Source: Ignavibacteria bacterium
GTDB taxonomy: Bacteria; Bacteroidota; Ignavibacteria; UBA10030; SZUA-254
Length of the DNA stretch: 46,701 nucleotides
Assembly (NCBI GenBank): GCA_016178625.1
Contig: JACOSX010000112.1
Coordinates: 1 to 46,701, forward strand
Direction of reading: 5' to 3'
In this document: positions 33,745 to 41,872 of the stretch, one piece after another
How the letters are laid out: the number at the start of each line of letters is the position of its first letter
Position numbering within the stretch: position 1 is the stretch's first letter
Program-made: the position numbers and the translations under genes
Notes under the pieces: generated by a model
What the model was told of the DNA's origin: nothing
Databases searched by the model: none
What the model saw: only the letters and a program-made list of their open reading frames with translations

Positions 33745-34635
33745 TTAAAAGGTGAATGCTAACCTTACAGTAGGAGACCCGGCATGATCATGCTGAACAG
33801 TAAACTTTCCGCGAAATACAAACTTGACTGGTCCAATCAGGCTGACGTCCGAGAAACCGGTAGAATCCCTTTGGAATTTGACGATAAGAACCTGATTGCT
33901 ACGAGTTTTTACATTGACAGGTGAAGTAAAACCTTTGACTAATGCCGAGGCAATCGCACTTGCCACCGCACCTGTTCCGCACGCGAGTGTTTCAGCCTCC
34001 ACACCTCGTTCGTACGTTCTCATTGAGATTTCATTTTCTCTGATAATCTCGATGAAATCAACATTCGTACCTAAGGGAGCAAACTTTTCGTGGTTGCGAA
34101 TTGTTCTCCCGAGTGCCTCTATTCCCTCTTCCGCTACCTTTGATTGGAGTATCGCTGGCAGATCGCAAACAAAGATGACAGCATGGGGAGATCCAGTATC
34201 TATCAAACGCAACGGGATTGACTTGCCACATATTTGGATGGTTATCTCTGATTCGTGGAATATCGGCTGCTTCATTTTCAACTGTATGTCTTTTCCGATT
34301 TGCTGTGCACCATAGAGATGATTCAATGCCTCGAAGCGAACGTCCACCCTATGATCTTTAGACATAACGTAAGCAGCTGCGCAACGTCCTCCATTGCCAC
34401 ACATCCCCCCATAGGTACCATCAGCATTGTAATAAAGCATCTTGAACTCTGCTCTTGAGCTCTTCTCGATCACAAGAAGACCGTCTGCTCCGATGCCGAA
34501 CCGCCGATCGCATAACTGTGGTGCCAACAGTGTCCAGTCGAGCATGAATGATGAGGACATATTGTCGATGAGAATAAAGTCATTCCCTGCACCGGTAACC
34601 TTTAGGAAATCTATATCGTGATTGTTTAAGCTCAC
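33745..34635 (-). CDS. dapF: Diaminopimelate epimerase
   Basis: This 296-residue enzyme converts LL- to meso-diaminopimelate for lysine and peptidoglycan synthesis. The two catalytic cysteines are C79 (GMCGNGGRC) and C219 (ETLACGTGA), and TGAGNDFILID opens the fold. The start is GTG at 34635. The gene is unexpectedly the first of the Rieske/cytochrome b transcript, with only 28 bp before the Rieske ATG. I found no promoter of the recurring type upstream, only an AT-rich stretch (34640-34670). Confidence 0.95.
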   Translation of the reverse strand: MSLNNHDIDFLKVTGAGNDFILIDNMSSSFMLDWTLLAPQLCDRRFGIGADGLLVIEKSSRAEFKMLYYNADGTYGGMCGNGGRCAAAYVMSKDHRVDVRFEALNHLYGAQQIGKDIQLKMKQPIFHESEITIQICGKSIPLRLIDTGSPHAVIFVCDLPAILQSKVAEEGIEALGRTIRNHEKFAPLGTNVDFIEIIRENEISMRTYERGVEAETLACGTGAVASAIASALVKGFTSPVNVKTRSNQVLIVKFQRDSTGFSDVSLIGPVKFVFRGKFTVQHDHAGSPTVRLAFTF

Positions 34636-34708
34636 ACTTCAAAGAAGATTATATTATTTATAGAAAAAAGCAAGTTCGGAAAGTTTCACAACGTGTAGTA
34701 TTTACTAA

Positions 34709-34727
34709 TTGCTCGCCTAAGGAGCAA
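34709..34727 (-). terminator. Possible weak terminator after tmRNA
   Basis: TTGCTC (34709-34714) pairs with GAGCAA (34722-34727), about 65 nt downstream of the tmRNA end on the minus strand. It has no T-run, so its function as a terminator is doubtful. The interval between dapF and the tmRNA holds nothing else I can identify. Confidence 0.3.
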
Positions 34728-34791
34728 GGCTGCGAGATTGGACAAGGAAGGAGAGTTTCCGAACTCGATGCTGTTCTGAGATAGTTGGTTG

Positions 34792-35142
34792 TGGAGATGC
34801 GGGGAATCGAACCCCGGTCCGAAGAGAAGAGCACCAGAATGCCTACATCTTTAGTTTGCTCTTAAAACTTCATCTGCAGAATCTGGAGCAAACGCGGTTC
34901 AACAGATTATCTCAGAGAGAATTCACTTCAACACCCTGAGCAAATGTTGAAGCTATCCCGACTTAGTCGACACCCTTCTATGGCCCGGCGGGCGAAACCA
35001 TAGAGGATGGGTTGCTTTAATTAAGCAGCCAGTGCGTAGTTGTAATCTGCACTTATAGTTTTCCGCTTTATTATCGTGCAACTCGGAGAGCACGAGATGC
35101 CATTCTGACCATCCTCATCCCCGTCGAAACCATATCATCCCC
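34792..35142 (-). ncRNA. ssrA: tmRNA (ssrA)
   Basis: This 351-nt RNA releases stalled ribosomes by trans-translation. Its 5' end GGGGAUGAUAUGGUUUCGAC and the 3' T-loop segment GGGGUUCGAUUCCCCGCAUCUCC form the tRNA-like domain, and the acceptor pairs G-G-G-G-A-U-G with C-A-U-C-U-C-C. CAGAATG and CATTCTG form helix P2. The tag frame starts with GCA at 35050, after UAAGU, and encodes ADYNYALAA followed by TAA (35021-35023). CCA is not encoded and must be added. The tag ends in ALAA, as in most bacteria. Confidence 0.95.
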
Positions 35143-35150
35143 TTGACTAG

Positions 35151-35179
35151 AATATACTGGAGAAAAATCACTTAAGCAA
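35151..35179 (-). promoter_or_regulatory. Predicted promoter of tmRNA
   Basis: Minus-strand TTGCTT (35179-35174), a 17-bp spacer and TATATT (35156-35151). The -10 box ends 8 bp before the mature 5' end at 35142, so little 5' trimming would be needed. Confidence 0.75.
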
Positions 35180-35224
35180 ATTTATATCAACATAACTGTT
35201 CATTCTTATTCAAATATCTAAGTC

Positions 35225-36052
35225 CTATCGTAATCGGATTAATTTTTTCTTGAGATACTGAAAAGCCTCTTCGGGGGTGTCAGCAAATCTAAAAAGTCTG
35301 AGATCATTCTTCGAGATTGTCTTATGTTTTACCATTGCATCGAAATTGAGAATTTCCTTCCAGTACTTGCTCCCGTACAAGATAATCGGCATATATTTCT
35401 TCACTTTTTTTGTCTGAATGAGCGTTAGCACTTCCATCAACTCATCCAGTGTTCCAAATCCGCCAGGAAACATTATGAGTGCTTTCGCTAGGTAAACAAA
35501 CCAGAACTTTCGCATGAAGAAGTAATGGAACTCAAAGCTGAGGTTCTTTGAGATGTATGGATTTGAATACTGTTCCAATGGTAGGCTTATATTTAATCCT
35601 ATCGACTTCCCTCCTGCCGATATTGCTCCTTTGTTCGCTGCTTCCATGATCCCAGGACCACCCCCCGAGCATATAACGAAGTGTTTTTCCCTGTCAAATT
35701 TCTTTGACCACTTTGTCAAGATAGATGTCAGCTTCACTGCGTCTTCGTAGTAACCTGACATCTCAAACTCCATCCGAGCATCTTTGAGTTTTCGTTTAAG
35801 GATACCAGAAGGATTTTTTTGTTTAGATAGAGTTAACTCGATTTTCCGAAGCCTTTTCTTGGCTATACTTCTCGGAAGGATTCGAGCAGATCCAAATATA
35901 ACAATGGTGTCTCTTATACCCTCTCGGCGAAATCGGTTCATGGGCTCCAAGAATTCTGAAAGGATCCGGAGCGTTCTTGCTTGAGGGCTGTTTAGAAATT
36001 TAAGATTGTTATATGCTTTTGGCGGGTGAAATCGTTTGACGGGCATGTACAT
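35225..36052 (-). CDS. LOG-family (lysine decarboxylase-like) nucleotide hydrolase
   Basis: The protein has 275 residues. The LOG motifs GGGPGIMEAANKGA and PGGFGTLDELMEVLTLIQ are intact. The family removes ribose 5-phosphate from cytokinin or purine nucleotides. A basic N-terminal extension of about 75 residues precedes the domain (FGSARILPRS at about 52). Bacterial members often act on AMP or pyrimidine nucleotides, so the substrate here is open. It lies 8 bp after the SDR gene on the same strand. Confidence 0.9.
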   Translation of the reverse strand: MYMPVKRFHPPKAYNNLKFLNSPQARTLRILSEFLEPMNRFRREGIRDTIVIFGSARILPRSIAKKRLRKIELTLSKQKNPSGILKRKLKDARMEFEMSGYYEDAVKLTSILTKWSKKFDREKHFVICSGGGPGIMEAANKGAISAGGKSIGLNISLPLEQYSNPYISKNLSFEFHYFFMRKFWFVYLAKALIMFPGGFGTLDELMEVLTLIQTKKVKKYMPIILYGSKYWKEILNFDAMVKHKTISKNDLRLFRFADTPEEAFQYLKKKLIRLR

Positions 36053-36060
36053 AAAAGTAA

Positions 36061-36795
36061 TTATTGAATTGAGCTCCCACCATCTACCGCGATGACCTGA
36101 CCAGTGATGTAGTCAGCAGTGCGGGCGAGGAAAAGAACAGTATCAATGATGTCGGATGGTTTGCCATATCTTTGTAGCAATATCTTCTCTGTTCGAATGT
36201 GCTTGACAGATCGATTCTCTTCTCCACTGAGAATAATCGTACCAGGTGCAATTGCGTTCACGAGGATATGCGGAGCAAGCGACTTTGCCATAATTCTTGT
36301 CAACATGATGACGCCTGCTTTTGAGATGCTATACGGGAGGTGAAAGCTCCATGGTTGAATTCCACCAAGTGAAGCGATGTTGATGATTCGTCCCCTTTTT
36401 TGCTTAAGCATCTGTGGTGCAACAATTTGTGAACACAAGAATGTTCCTTTCAGGTTGATATCAATTGTTGTATCCCAGATATGTTCTGTGGTTTTATTCC
36501 ACGGACTTTTAATGAAGATAGCTGAGTTATTAATTAGTAAATCAATTCTACCAAATCTCGAGAGAGTTTCCTCCACGAGTCGGTGAACTTGTGACTTCTT
36601 GGAAATATCTGCTTTGATGGCGATGCTGTCTCTTCCGATGGCGTGAATTGACCGCACCGTGAGTTCAGCTTCTTTCCTGGATACATGGTAATTGATAGCT
36701 ACGTCGTATCCATTCTTGGCAAGGGCGAGTGCAATTTGTCTACCCAGCCTACGCCCACCCCCGGTTACTAAGGCAACAGATTGTTTGGTCTTCAA
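36061..36795 (-). CDS. SDR oxidoreductase, pteridine-reductase-like
   Basis: The protein has 244 residues. The cofactor loop TGGGRRLGRQIA, with Arg following the glycines, favours NADPH and is characteristic of pteridine reductases. NNSAIF, the catalytic Ser (NIASLGG) and YSISKAG complete the active site. Its neighbour YgfZ, a folate-dependent protein, makes a pterin or folate role attractive, but this remains inference. It starts 47 bp after the ygfZ stop. Confidence 0.82.
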   Translation of the reverse strand: MKTKQSVALVTGGGRRLGRQIALALAKNGYDVAINYHVSRKEAELTVRSIHAIGRDSIAIKADISKKSQVHRLVEETLSRFGRIDLLINNSAIFIKSPWNKTTEHIWDTTIDINLKGTFLCSQIVAPQMLKQKRGRIINIASLGGIQPWSFHLPYSISKAGVIMLTRIMAKSLAPHILVNAIAPGTIILSGEENRSVKHIRTEKILLQRYGKPSDIIDTVLFLARTADYITGQVIAVDGGSSIQ

Positions 36796-36842
36796 TAGCC
36801 AGCGTTAAGCTTCGTGTTTGAATGAAGTAATAGTTAATTTAT

Positions 36843-37910
36843 TCAAGTGTTGTCGATAGAAATATGAGCACCGGATTTGAATGGGAGGTTGCAAATTTTT
36901 GCTCCATGGCGCTCCATCTGTCCTTGAGACTCAAGTTCCACTCTTTCCCCGACTTGCCCCTCTTTCAGATAACCCAAGGCAATCCCTGCGTCCATCCGCT
37001 GGGAATAAGTATGTGAGGTTGTCCAGCCTACTTCAAATCCTCCAGAAAAGAGAGTGCCTGGAGTGAGATCACTGATATCCTTCCTATCGAACACAAATCC
37101 TGAAAGCTTTCTTTGGGTTTTCTTGTACGTATCCAACCTCGCGATCACTTCTTGTCCGATATAACAACCTTTTGTAAAACTTATGAGAGGCTGAAGACCT
37201 GCTTCGAGCGGGTTTACCTGCTCAGTGATTTCTCTGCCGGATTTCGGGATTCCTTCTTCAATTCTTACCATCTCAACAGTCTGAGGGTTGAGAGACGGGA
37301 GGATTCTGGTCAGGAGTTCAGAAATCTTTTCAGCATCACCTGATCCCAGCATAACATTAAACGAGGGAAGGGTCCACATTGGGTCCCGATAGACATAAGC
37401 ATTACTCTCCCCTATTTCGGCTTTTGTGATACTCCATCTGTCGGTTAAAATGTTTCCGTTCGTGAGATATGATATAATAGATTCTGCCTGAACTCCCATG
37501 ACTGTAAATATTGAAGTCCCAATAGTTACATCTAGAATTTCAAGTTCTTCCATGATTATAAACTTGTCCAACCACTCTTTTACAGCGACAGCATTGTTGC
37601 CACCAGTGAGGAGAGTTAGGAAATCACCATGGTTGCATACTGTAATGACATCAATAATTCGACCCTTTTCTGTCGTTAGCACTGTTTGAACGATGCGGTG
37701 CGGTTGCAAGGTTTTGATATCATTCGTAGACAGACGGTGCAATAAATCAAGGGAGTCTTTTCCCCTAAGCTCTAGGATGCCGATTTTTTTGGTGTAGAAT
37801 CCTGCTCCGGATTGAATCCACTCATATTCCTGTTCAATGAGTGCTCTCGGTTGTGTTAGATCTGATGAGGCAATATGGTTTACAAAAGCTTCCATTTCGT
37901 AGGTAGTCAC
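36843..37910 (-). CDS. ygfZ: YgfZ/GcvT-like folate-binding iron-sulfur assembly protein
   Basis: This 355-residue protein resembles the glycine cleavage T protein and carries the YgfZ motif KGCYIGQEVIARLDTYKK, whose Cys is essential in E. coli YgfZ. It uses tetrahydrofolate in the maturation or repair of iron-sulfur enzymes. The start is GTG at 37910; ATG at 37895 is an alternative. The predicted -10 box ends 9 bp before the GTG, so the mRNA would be nearly leaderless. Proximity to the pteridine-reductase-like gene fits a folate link. Confidence 0.9.
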   Translation of the reverse strand: MTTYEMEAFVNHIASSDLTQPRALIEQEYEWIQSGAGFYTKKIGILELRGKDSLDLLHRLSTNDIKTLQPHRIVQTVLTTEKGRIIDVITVCNHGDFLTLLTGGNNAVAVKEWLDKFIIMEELEILDVTIGTSIFTVMGVQAESIISYLTNGNILTDRWSITKAEIGESNAYVYRDPMWTLPSFNVMLGSGDAEKISELLTRILPSLNPQTVEMVRIEEGIPKSGREITEQVNPLEAGLQPLISFTKGCYIGQEVIARLDTYKKTQRKLSGFVFDRKDISDLTPGTLFSGGFEVGWTTSHTYSQRMDAGIALGYLKEGQVGERVELESQGQMERHGAKICNLPFKSGAHISIDNT

Positions 37911-37919
37911 TCAAGCAGA

Positions 37920-37948
37920 AATCTAAACAAAACCATAACGATATTCAA
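37920..37948 (-). promoter_or_regulatory. Predicted promoter of the ygfZ operon
   Basis: Minus-strand TTGAAT (37948-37943), a 17-bp spacer and TAGATT (37925-37920). Transcription would begin about 3 nt before the GTG at 37910. Confidence 0.55.
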
Positions 37949-37973
37949 GGAAGGAATAGTTGAGGAAATGAAG

Positions 37974-38046
<73 letters not shown>

Positions 38047-38076
38047 AACAAAAAGAAACTCAGGTGATAGATGAAC

Positions 38077-38421
38077 CTACTTGCCCTGTTGCTGTGGAGT
38101 CGCCGCAGGTTGACTGCTGGGTGGGAGAGCACTCGGACGTGCAGCGGGAGTTGCTCCCTTTTGGATAATACTATCAGAGCCAGCTTTCTTTCCCGGTAAG
38201 AAGAAGATATTTGTTATAAGGCATAAACCTATAAAGATTGTTGCCAGAATTGTAGTCGCACGGCTGAGGAAATCGGCAGTCCGACGAACCCCAAATACCG
38301 TTCCCATTGAACTTCCTCCGAGCGATCCCGCTAATCCCCCTCCCTTACTGGATTGCATGAGGACGACAATCATGAGCAAAATACTCACAATAATTTCAAT
38401 TGCTAATAAGACTCCAAACAT
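38077..38421 (-). CDS. secG: SecG, preprotein translocase subunit
   Basis: This 114-residue protein has two membrane helices (about 5-22 and 52-72), joined by the family's signature loop SSKGGGLAGSLGGSSMGTVFGVRRTADFLSRAT. It is part of the SecYEG channel. The Pro/Ala/Gln-rich C-terminal tail (85-114) is longer than in E. coli but common in this phylum. It has its own promoter at 38459-38487. Confidence 0.95.
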   Translation of the reverse strand: MFGVLLAIEIIVSILLMIVVLMQSSKGGGLAGSLGGSSMGTVFGVRRTADFLSRATTILATIFIGLCLITNIFFLPGKKAGSDSIIQKGATPAARPSALPPSSQPAATPQQQGK

Positions 38422-38458
38422 GGGTTTCCTGCGAAAGTGATTAGTTATGAGCGGTTAA

Positions 38459-38487
38459 AAGATACAAAAAATTTCCTCCAACTTCAA
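38459..38487 (-). promoter_or_regulatory. Predicted promoter of secG
   Basis: Minus-strand TTGAAG (38487-38482), a 17-bp spacer and TATCTT (38464-38459). The -35 box overlaps the TGA of the upstream gene and the loop of the hairpin at 38478-38493. Confidence 0.55.
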
Positions 38488-38493
38488 GGTTGG
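38466..38493 (-). terminator. Possible terminator of the xseA-ribE cluster, overlapping the secG promoter
   Basis: On the minus strand CCAAC (38493-38489) pairs with GTTGG (38482-38478). AGGAAATTTTTT follows. The stem is short, so termination may be partial. Confidence 0.4.
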
Positions 38494-39263
38494 ACTAAAG
38501 GATTCTCCAGCTCGAATCGTGTGACTTTTTTATTGAGGTCGAATCCCTGAATGTCATCTCCATTGATATCGAAATTGTTTTCAAACCCCAACCAATTCCA
38601 ATCCTTGAGGATGCTGAGTCTCTCATCGAACGTCATCTCATTGAAGTCCATGATCGTTGTTTGGAATCGCGGAAATTGGTCATACTTGGTTGCATCCACG
38701 ACCGAAAAAATCCGACGATGTAAGATCATATTAGTGAAACGAGCTGTCTTTGTCTCGTCTCTCAAAGAAAGTTTGATTCCGCCTCTGTGTACTTTGATAC
38801 TCTTTGGTTTAATGAATTCGCCTTCGTCGTAAATGACAATTCGTGCCTCTTTAGCTATTAGCGATGCCTTGAGGAGAAAGTCACAAACAAGATATGCGTT
38901 GAATTCATTTCCCGCTACTCGTGTAAAACCACTTGCGAGACATTGATCAAAGTACCCCCCTTTTTGTGCGATGATAAGTCCTTCAGACTCAAGCCGATTA
39001 ATTGTCTCGTTGTCCGATAATCCTTGTTGTTCAAGCTCGATTCGGCGCTGAATGATCCTCTGGCGGATTGCATCTGCATCGTTCGAGTGCTGGCCTATAT
39101 TGGGGAACACCGCGAACATCTTGAACGCCAATCTTCCCGCTGTCCAGATGAATTCTGAATTGTACCAGTGTTGCAGCCGCAGAATTTCTTCCCATTCAGC
39201 GTCTCTGATCTTATTTATTCCATCGTCAATGATCTTGTAGTACAATTTTCGAGCCATGGTCAA
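38484..39263 (-). CDS. Conserved-looking protein of unknown function in the riboflavin cluster
   Basis: 259 residues, with no signal peptide or membrane segment. I do not recognise it. The N-terminal 60 residues are rich in Trp and Tyr (AEWEEILRLQHWYNSEFIWTAGRLAFKMFAVFPN). A charged helix follows (about 70-110, IRQRIIQRRIELEQQGLSDNETINRLESEG). The remainder is mixed alpha/beta with YDEGEFIKPK and an acidic C-terminus (NNFDINGDDIQGFDLNKK). Codon use matches the neighbours. Its ATG overlaps the ribE stop by 4 nt, so it is translated with riboflavin synthase and is the last gene of the cluster. That coupling is the only functional hint. Confidence 0.7.
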   Translation of the reverse strand: MTMARKLYYKIIDDGINKIRDAEWEEILRLQHWYNSEFIWTAGRLAFKMFAVFPNIGQHSNDADAIRQRIIQRRIELEQQGLSDNETINRLESEGLIIAQKGGYFDQCLASGFTRVAGNEFNAYLVCDFLLKASLIAKEARIVIYDEGEFIKPKSIKVHRGGIKLSLRDETKTARFTNMILHRRIFSVVDATKYDQFPRFQTTIMDFNEMTFDERLSILKDWNWLGFENNFDINGDDIQGFDLNKKVTRFELENPLVQP

Positions 39264-39910
39264 TACCCCATCTTACGTAAATATTGTTCTGATAAACCTC
39301 GTCCGTCATTGTGTGCAGTCGGTTGCGCAATAATCATCCGCTCGATGTATTTTCCTATGATGTCGAATTCCACATTCACATCACTGCCGACTGCATACGA
39401 TGTAAAGATTGTGTGGTCCATCGTGTGTGGTATGATAGATATGGTGATCGAACAATTTTCAACGGCGGCAACCGTGAGACTCACCCCATCGATCGCTATC
39501 GAACCTACCGGAACAATGTATTTTGAAAATTGCTCGGGGATTCTCACCGTGAACATCCAACTATTGTCTCTGGCTTGTATGGCAGTGATCTTCCCAACAG
39601 CGTCGACATGACCAAGGACAATGTGCCCGCCTAAGCGGTCGTTTACCCTCATTGGTAATTCAACATTGACTTTATCACCGGCTTTCAATGAGGGGAACGT
39701 TGTTTTCCCCAGGGTCTCCTCGACAGCCTCCACTGCAAAAGAAGAGGAATTTTTGGAAATCACGGTTTGGCACACGCCGTTGATTGAAACGCTATCATTA
39801 ACCTTCAGCTCTGACAGTGCGCCCGGAGCCGAGATTTGGAGACGAAGACCACCTTTCGTGCGTTCAACGTGAGAGATTTTTCCGACTTCTTCAACGATTC
39901 CAGTGAACAT
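39260..39910 (-). CDS. ribE: Riboflavin synthase, alpha chain
   Basis: This 216-residue protein has two lumazine-binding repeats (about 1-95 and 96-195), each starting with a TGIVEEVG or GHIVLGHVDAVG segment and containing SVSINGVCQTV or SIAIDGVSLTV. It converts two molecules of 6,7-dimethyl-8-ribityllumazine to riboflavin. The MFTGIVEE start is diagnostic. It follows ribD by 25 bp. The lumazine synthase (ribH) and ribBA genes are not in the window. There is no FMN riboswitch upstream within the cluster. Confidence 0.96.
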   Translation of the reverse strand: MFTGIVEEVGKISHVERTKGGLRLQISAPGALSELKVNDSVSINGVCQTVISKNSSSFAVEAVEETLGKTTFPSLKAGDKVNVELPMRVNDRLGGHIVLGHVDAVGKITAIQARDNSWMFTVRIPEQFSKYIVPVGSIAIDGVSLTVAAVENCSITISIIPHTMDHTIFTSYAVGSDVNVEFDIIGKYIERMIIAQPTAHNDGRGLSEQYLRKMGY

Positions 39911-39935
39911 GATATTAATAGATACTGCTTATTTC

Positions 39936-41045
39936 TTATTTATGCAAATATGCTTCAATGAGGAGATCATCCCCTAACCTCATCACGGGATTTTGTGAAA
40001 AATAAAGTTGATGTGAGGAAAGCGAACCCTCGAAGTGAGGAAAAGGGCTCAAGCCTTCTCCGAGAATCTTTGGTGCGATAAATACGATCACTTTGTCAAC
40101 CAATCGCGCATCCAGAAACGCGCTGAATGTTCTCGCACCTCCTTCCACAAGAAGTGATGCGATCCCTCTTGATCCAAGGAGTTTTAGAACCTTCTTCAGC
40201 GGAAGTGAACCATTGACCTGACCAGGTAGCACAACAATCTCAGCTCCGTTTTTTTTGAGCGTTTTCATTTTCTTTTGGTGCTTCTTTGCCCCATGGGTCG
40301 AGGTAATGACAATTGTACGAACGTGTGAAGGTGCCGCGACCTTTGCATGGGGATCGATTGATAATTGTCCGTCAAGAATAACACGGACTGGGTTTCGTCC
40401 GCGGACGTCTCGCACAGTGAGCAGAGGATTATCTTGTGCAACTGTTCCAGCGCCAACGAGCACGGCATCAGATGTTGCGCGTAAGCGATGAACCAATGTT
40501 CTCGAAGCCGGGTTTGTAATCCAGTGTGAATTACCTCGCACATTGGCAATCTTGCCATCAAGAGTTTGAGCGACTTTCAGAGTGACAAACGGAGATCCTG
40601 TGACAATGTATTTTGTAAACGCTTCGTTGAGTTTCTCACACTCCTTGCTGAGCACGCCAACATCGACCGAAATTCCTGAACGACGAAGCTGGCGAATTCC
40701 CTTTCCTGCGACAAGAGGATTTGGGTCTTTCATCCCGACCACGACCCTCGAGATCCCCGATGAGATTATCAAATCGGTGCAGGGTGGTGTCTTCCCATAG
40801 ATATTGCATGGTTCTAAATTAACATACAGTGTCGCGCCTCTGGTGGAGACGGTTGATGACCGTAGCGCACTCACTTCAGCATGTGGTCCGCCAAATCGGT
40901 TATGGTAACCGCGTCCGATAATCTTCTTGCGTTGTGTGAGGATCGCTCCAACGAGGGGATTAGGGCTGACATTTCCCCTCCCCTTTTCCGCGAGGGTGAG
41001 ACATTCCATCATGAAGACAGCATCTATCTCCGATCGCTTCGTCAT
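39936..41045 (-). CDS. ribD: Bifunctional riboflavin-specific deaminase/reductase
   Basis: This 369-residue protein has an N-terminal cytidine-deaminase-like domain (zinc ligands H55 in GPHAEVSAL, C80 and C89 in PCNIYGKTPPC, catalytic E57) and a C-terminal reductase domain (from about 148: TLKVAQTLDGKIA, LLVEGGARTFSAFL). It carries out the second and third steps of riboflavin synthesis. Length and order are normal. It starts 2 bp after the preceding stop. Confidence 0.96.
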   Translation of the reverse strand: MTKRSEIDAVFMMECLTLAEKGRGNVSPNPLVGAILTQRKKIIGRGYHNRFGGPHAEVSALRSSTVSTRGATLYVNLEPCNIYGKTPPCTDLIISSGISRVVVGMKDPNPLVAGKGIRQLRRSGISVDVGVLSKECEKLNEAFTKYIVTGSPFVTLKVAQTLDGKIANVRGNSHWITNPASRTLVHRLRATSDAVLVGAGTVAQDNPLLTVRDVRGRNPVRVILDGQLSIDPHAKVAAPSHVRTIVITSTHGAKKHQKKMKTLKKNGAEIVVLPGQVNGSLPLKKVLKLLGSRGIASLLVEGGARTFSAFLDARLVDKVIVFIAPKILGEGLSPFPHFEGSLSSHQLYFSQNPVMRLGDDLLIEAYLHK

Positions 41046-41047
41046 TC

Positions 41048-41836
41048 TTAGGATATCTCTAAGTAAATCTTCTGACTGATATTCACGCCGAGGAGCTTCG
41101 CAGCATTGGCTTGTTTTACGGAAACCTCGAGGAGTCCAGAACTGCCCCGAATCATGAAAGGTTCGTCTATATCGGCATTTGCATATGTAGGAAAGTATCT
41201 CTTGACCAACCGATGTCCGATCTTGAGCTTCAGACTACGAGGGAGACGCTCTGGAATTAGGATATTTGTAATCATGTTACCAAAGTGATCCACGTGTACA
41301 ATCACTCCTTCGTATTCGCTCCCCTGGTGTGGGTTGATCGTGATGAAATGCTCGGCGCCAAACTGTGGAGTGTACTTTGCTCCAACTGATTTCACTGGTT
41401 TCCCCCCCGCTAACCATGCTGCAACTGGCGCGAAAATGTCACGGCCGTGAAACGTTGAAGAAACCTGTTGCTGGAATAATTTCTTGTTGGTGACTTGATA
41501 GACCTTCGGCTTACGCAGAATGCCCAAGATATATTTCAGAATTCCGTTGTCGGGAGCGAGGAAGCAGTAATCGTTGCCTTCGACGCAAATGATCTTTCTC
41601 AGACTGCCCACTCCAGGATCAACAACACATACAAAAATAGCATGTTCGGGAAAATACTTATATACGGTCCAAAGAAGAAACGCTGCTTGCCTGACGTTAT
41701 GGGGTTCAATGGAGTGGGAGATATCAACAATGGTGATTGCCGGATTGATTGAGAGAATCGTTCCTTTCATTGCGGCGACATACCCATCACTCATTCCAAA
41801 GTCGGTGAGCAACGCTATGAGCGGTTGTCTCTTCAT
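41048..41836 (-). CDS. S-adenosyl-L-methionine hydroxide adenosyltransferase (DUF62 family)
   Basis: This 262-residue protein resembles archaeal and bacterial enzymes that hydrolyse SAM to adenosine and methionine, and is related to fluorinases and chlorinases. LLTDFGMSDGYVAAMKG opens the fold. The Asp-Arg-His triad that activates water is present as D73 (VVDPGVGSLR), R80 and H130 (STFHGRDIFAP), which argues against a halogenase. The physiological reason for destroying SAM is unclear. It lies between the Gfo/Idh gene and ribD. Confidence 0.9.
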   Translation of the reverse strand: MKRQPLIALLTDFGMSDGYVAAMKGTILSINPAITIVDISHSIEPHNVRQAAFLLWTVYKYFPEHAIFVCVVDPGVGSLRKIICVEGNDYCFLAPDNGILKYILGILRKPKVYQVTNKKLFQQQVSSTFHGRDIFAPVAAWLAGGKPVKSVGAKYTPQFGAEHFITINPHQGSEYEGVIVHVDHFGNMITNILIPERLPRSLKLKIGHRLVKRYFPTYANADIDEPFMIRGSSGLLEVSVKQANAAKLLGVNISQKIYLEIS

Positions 41837-41872
41837 ACTCAGTATTCTGCACTCGGAAGAACTTTCGCTTTC

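Noticed and set aside
39911-41047. FMN riboswitch controlling ribD and ribE
   Set aside because: The two genes lie inside a packed cluster with 2- and 25-bp gaps, which leaves no room for the aptamer. None is seen upstream of xseA either.
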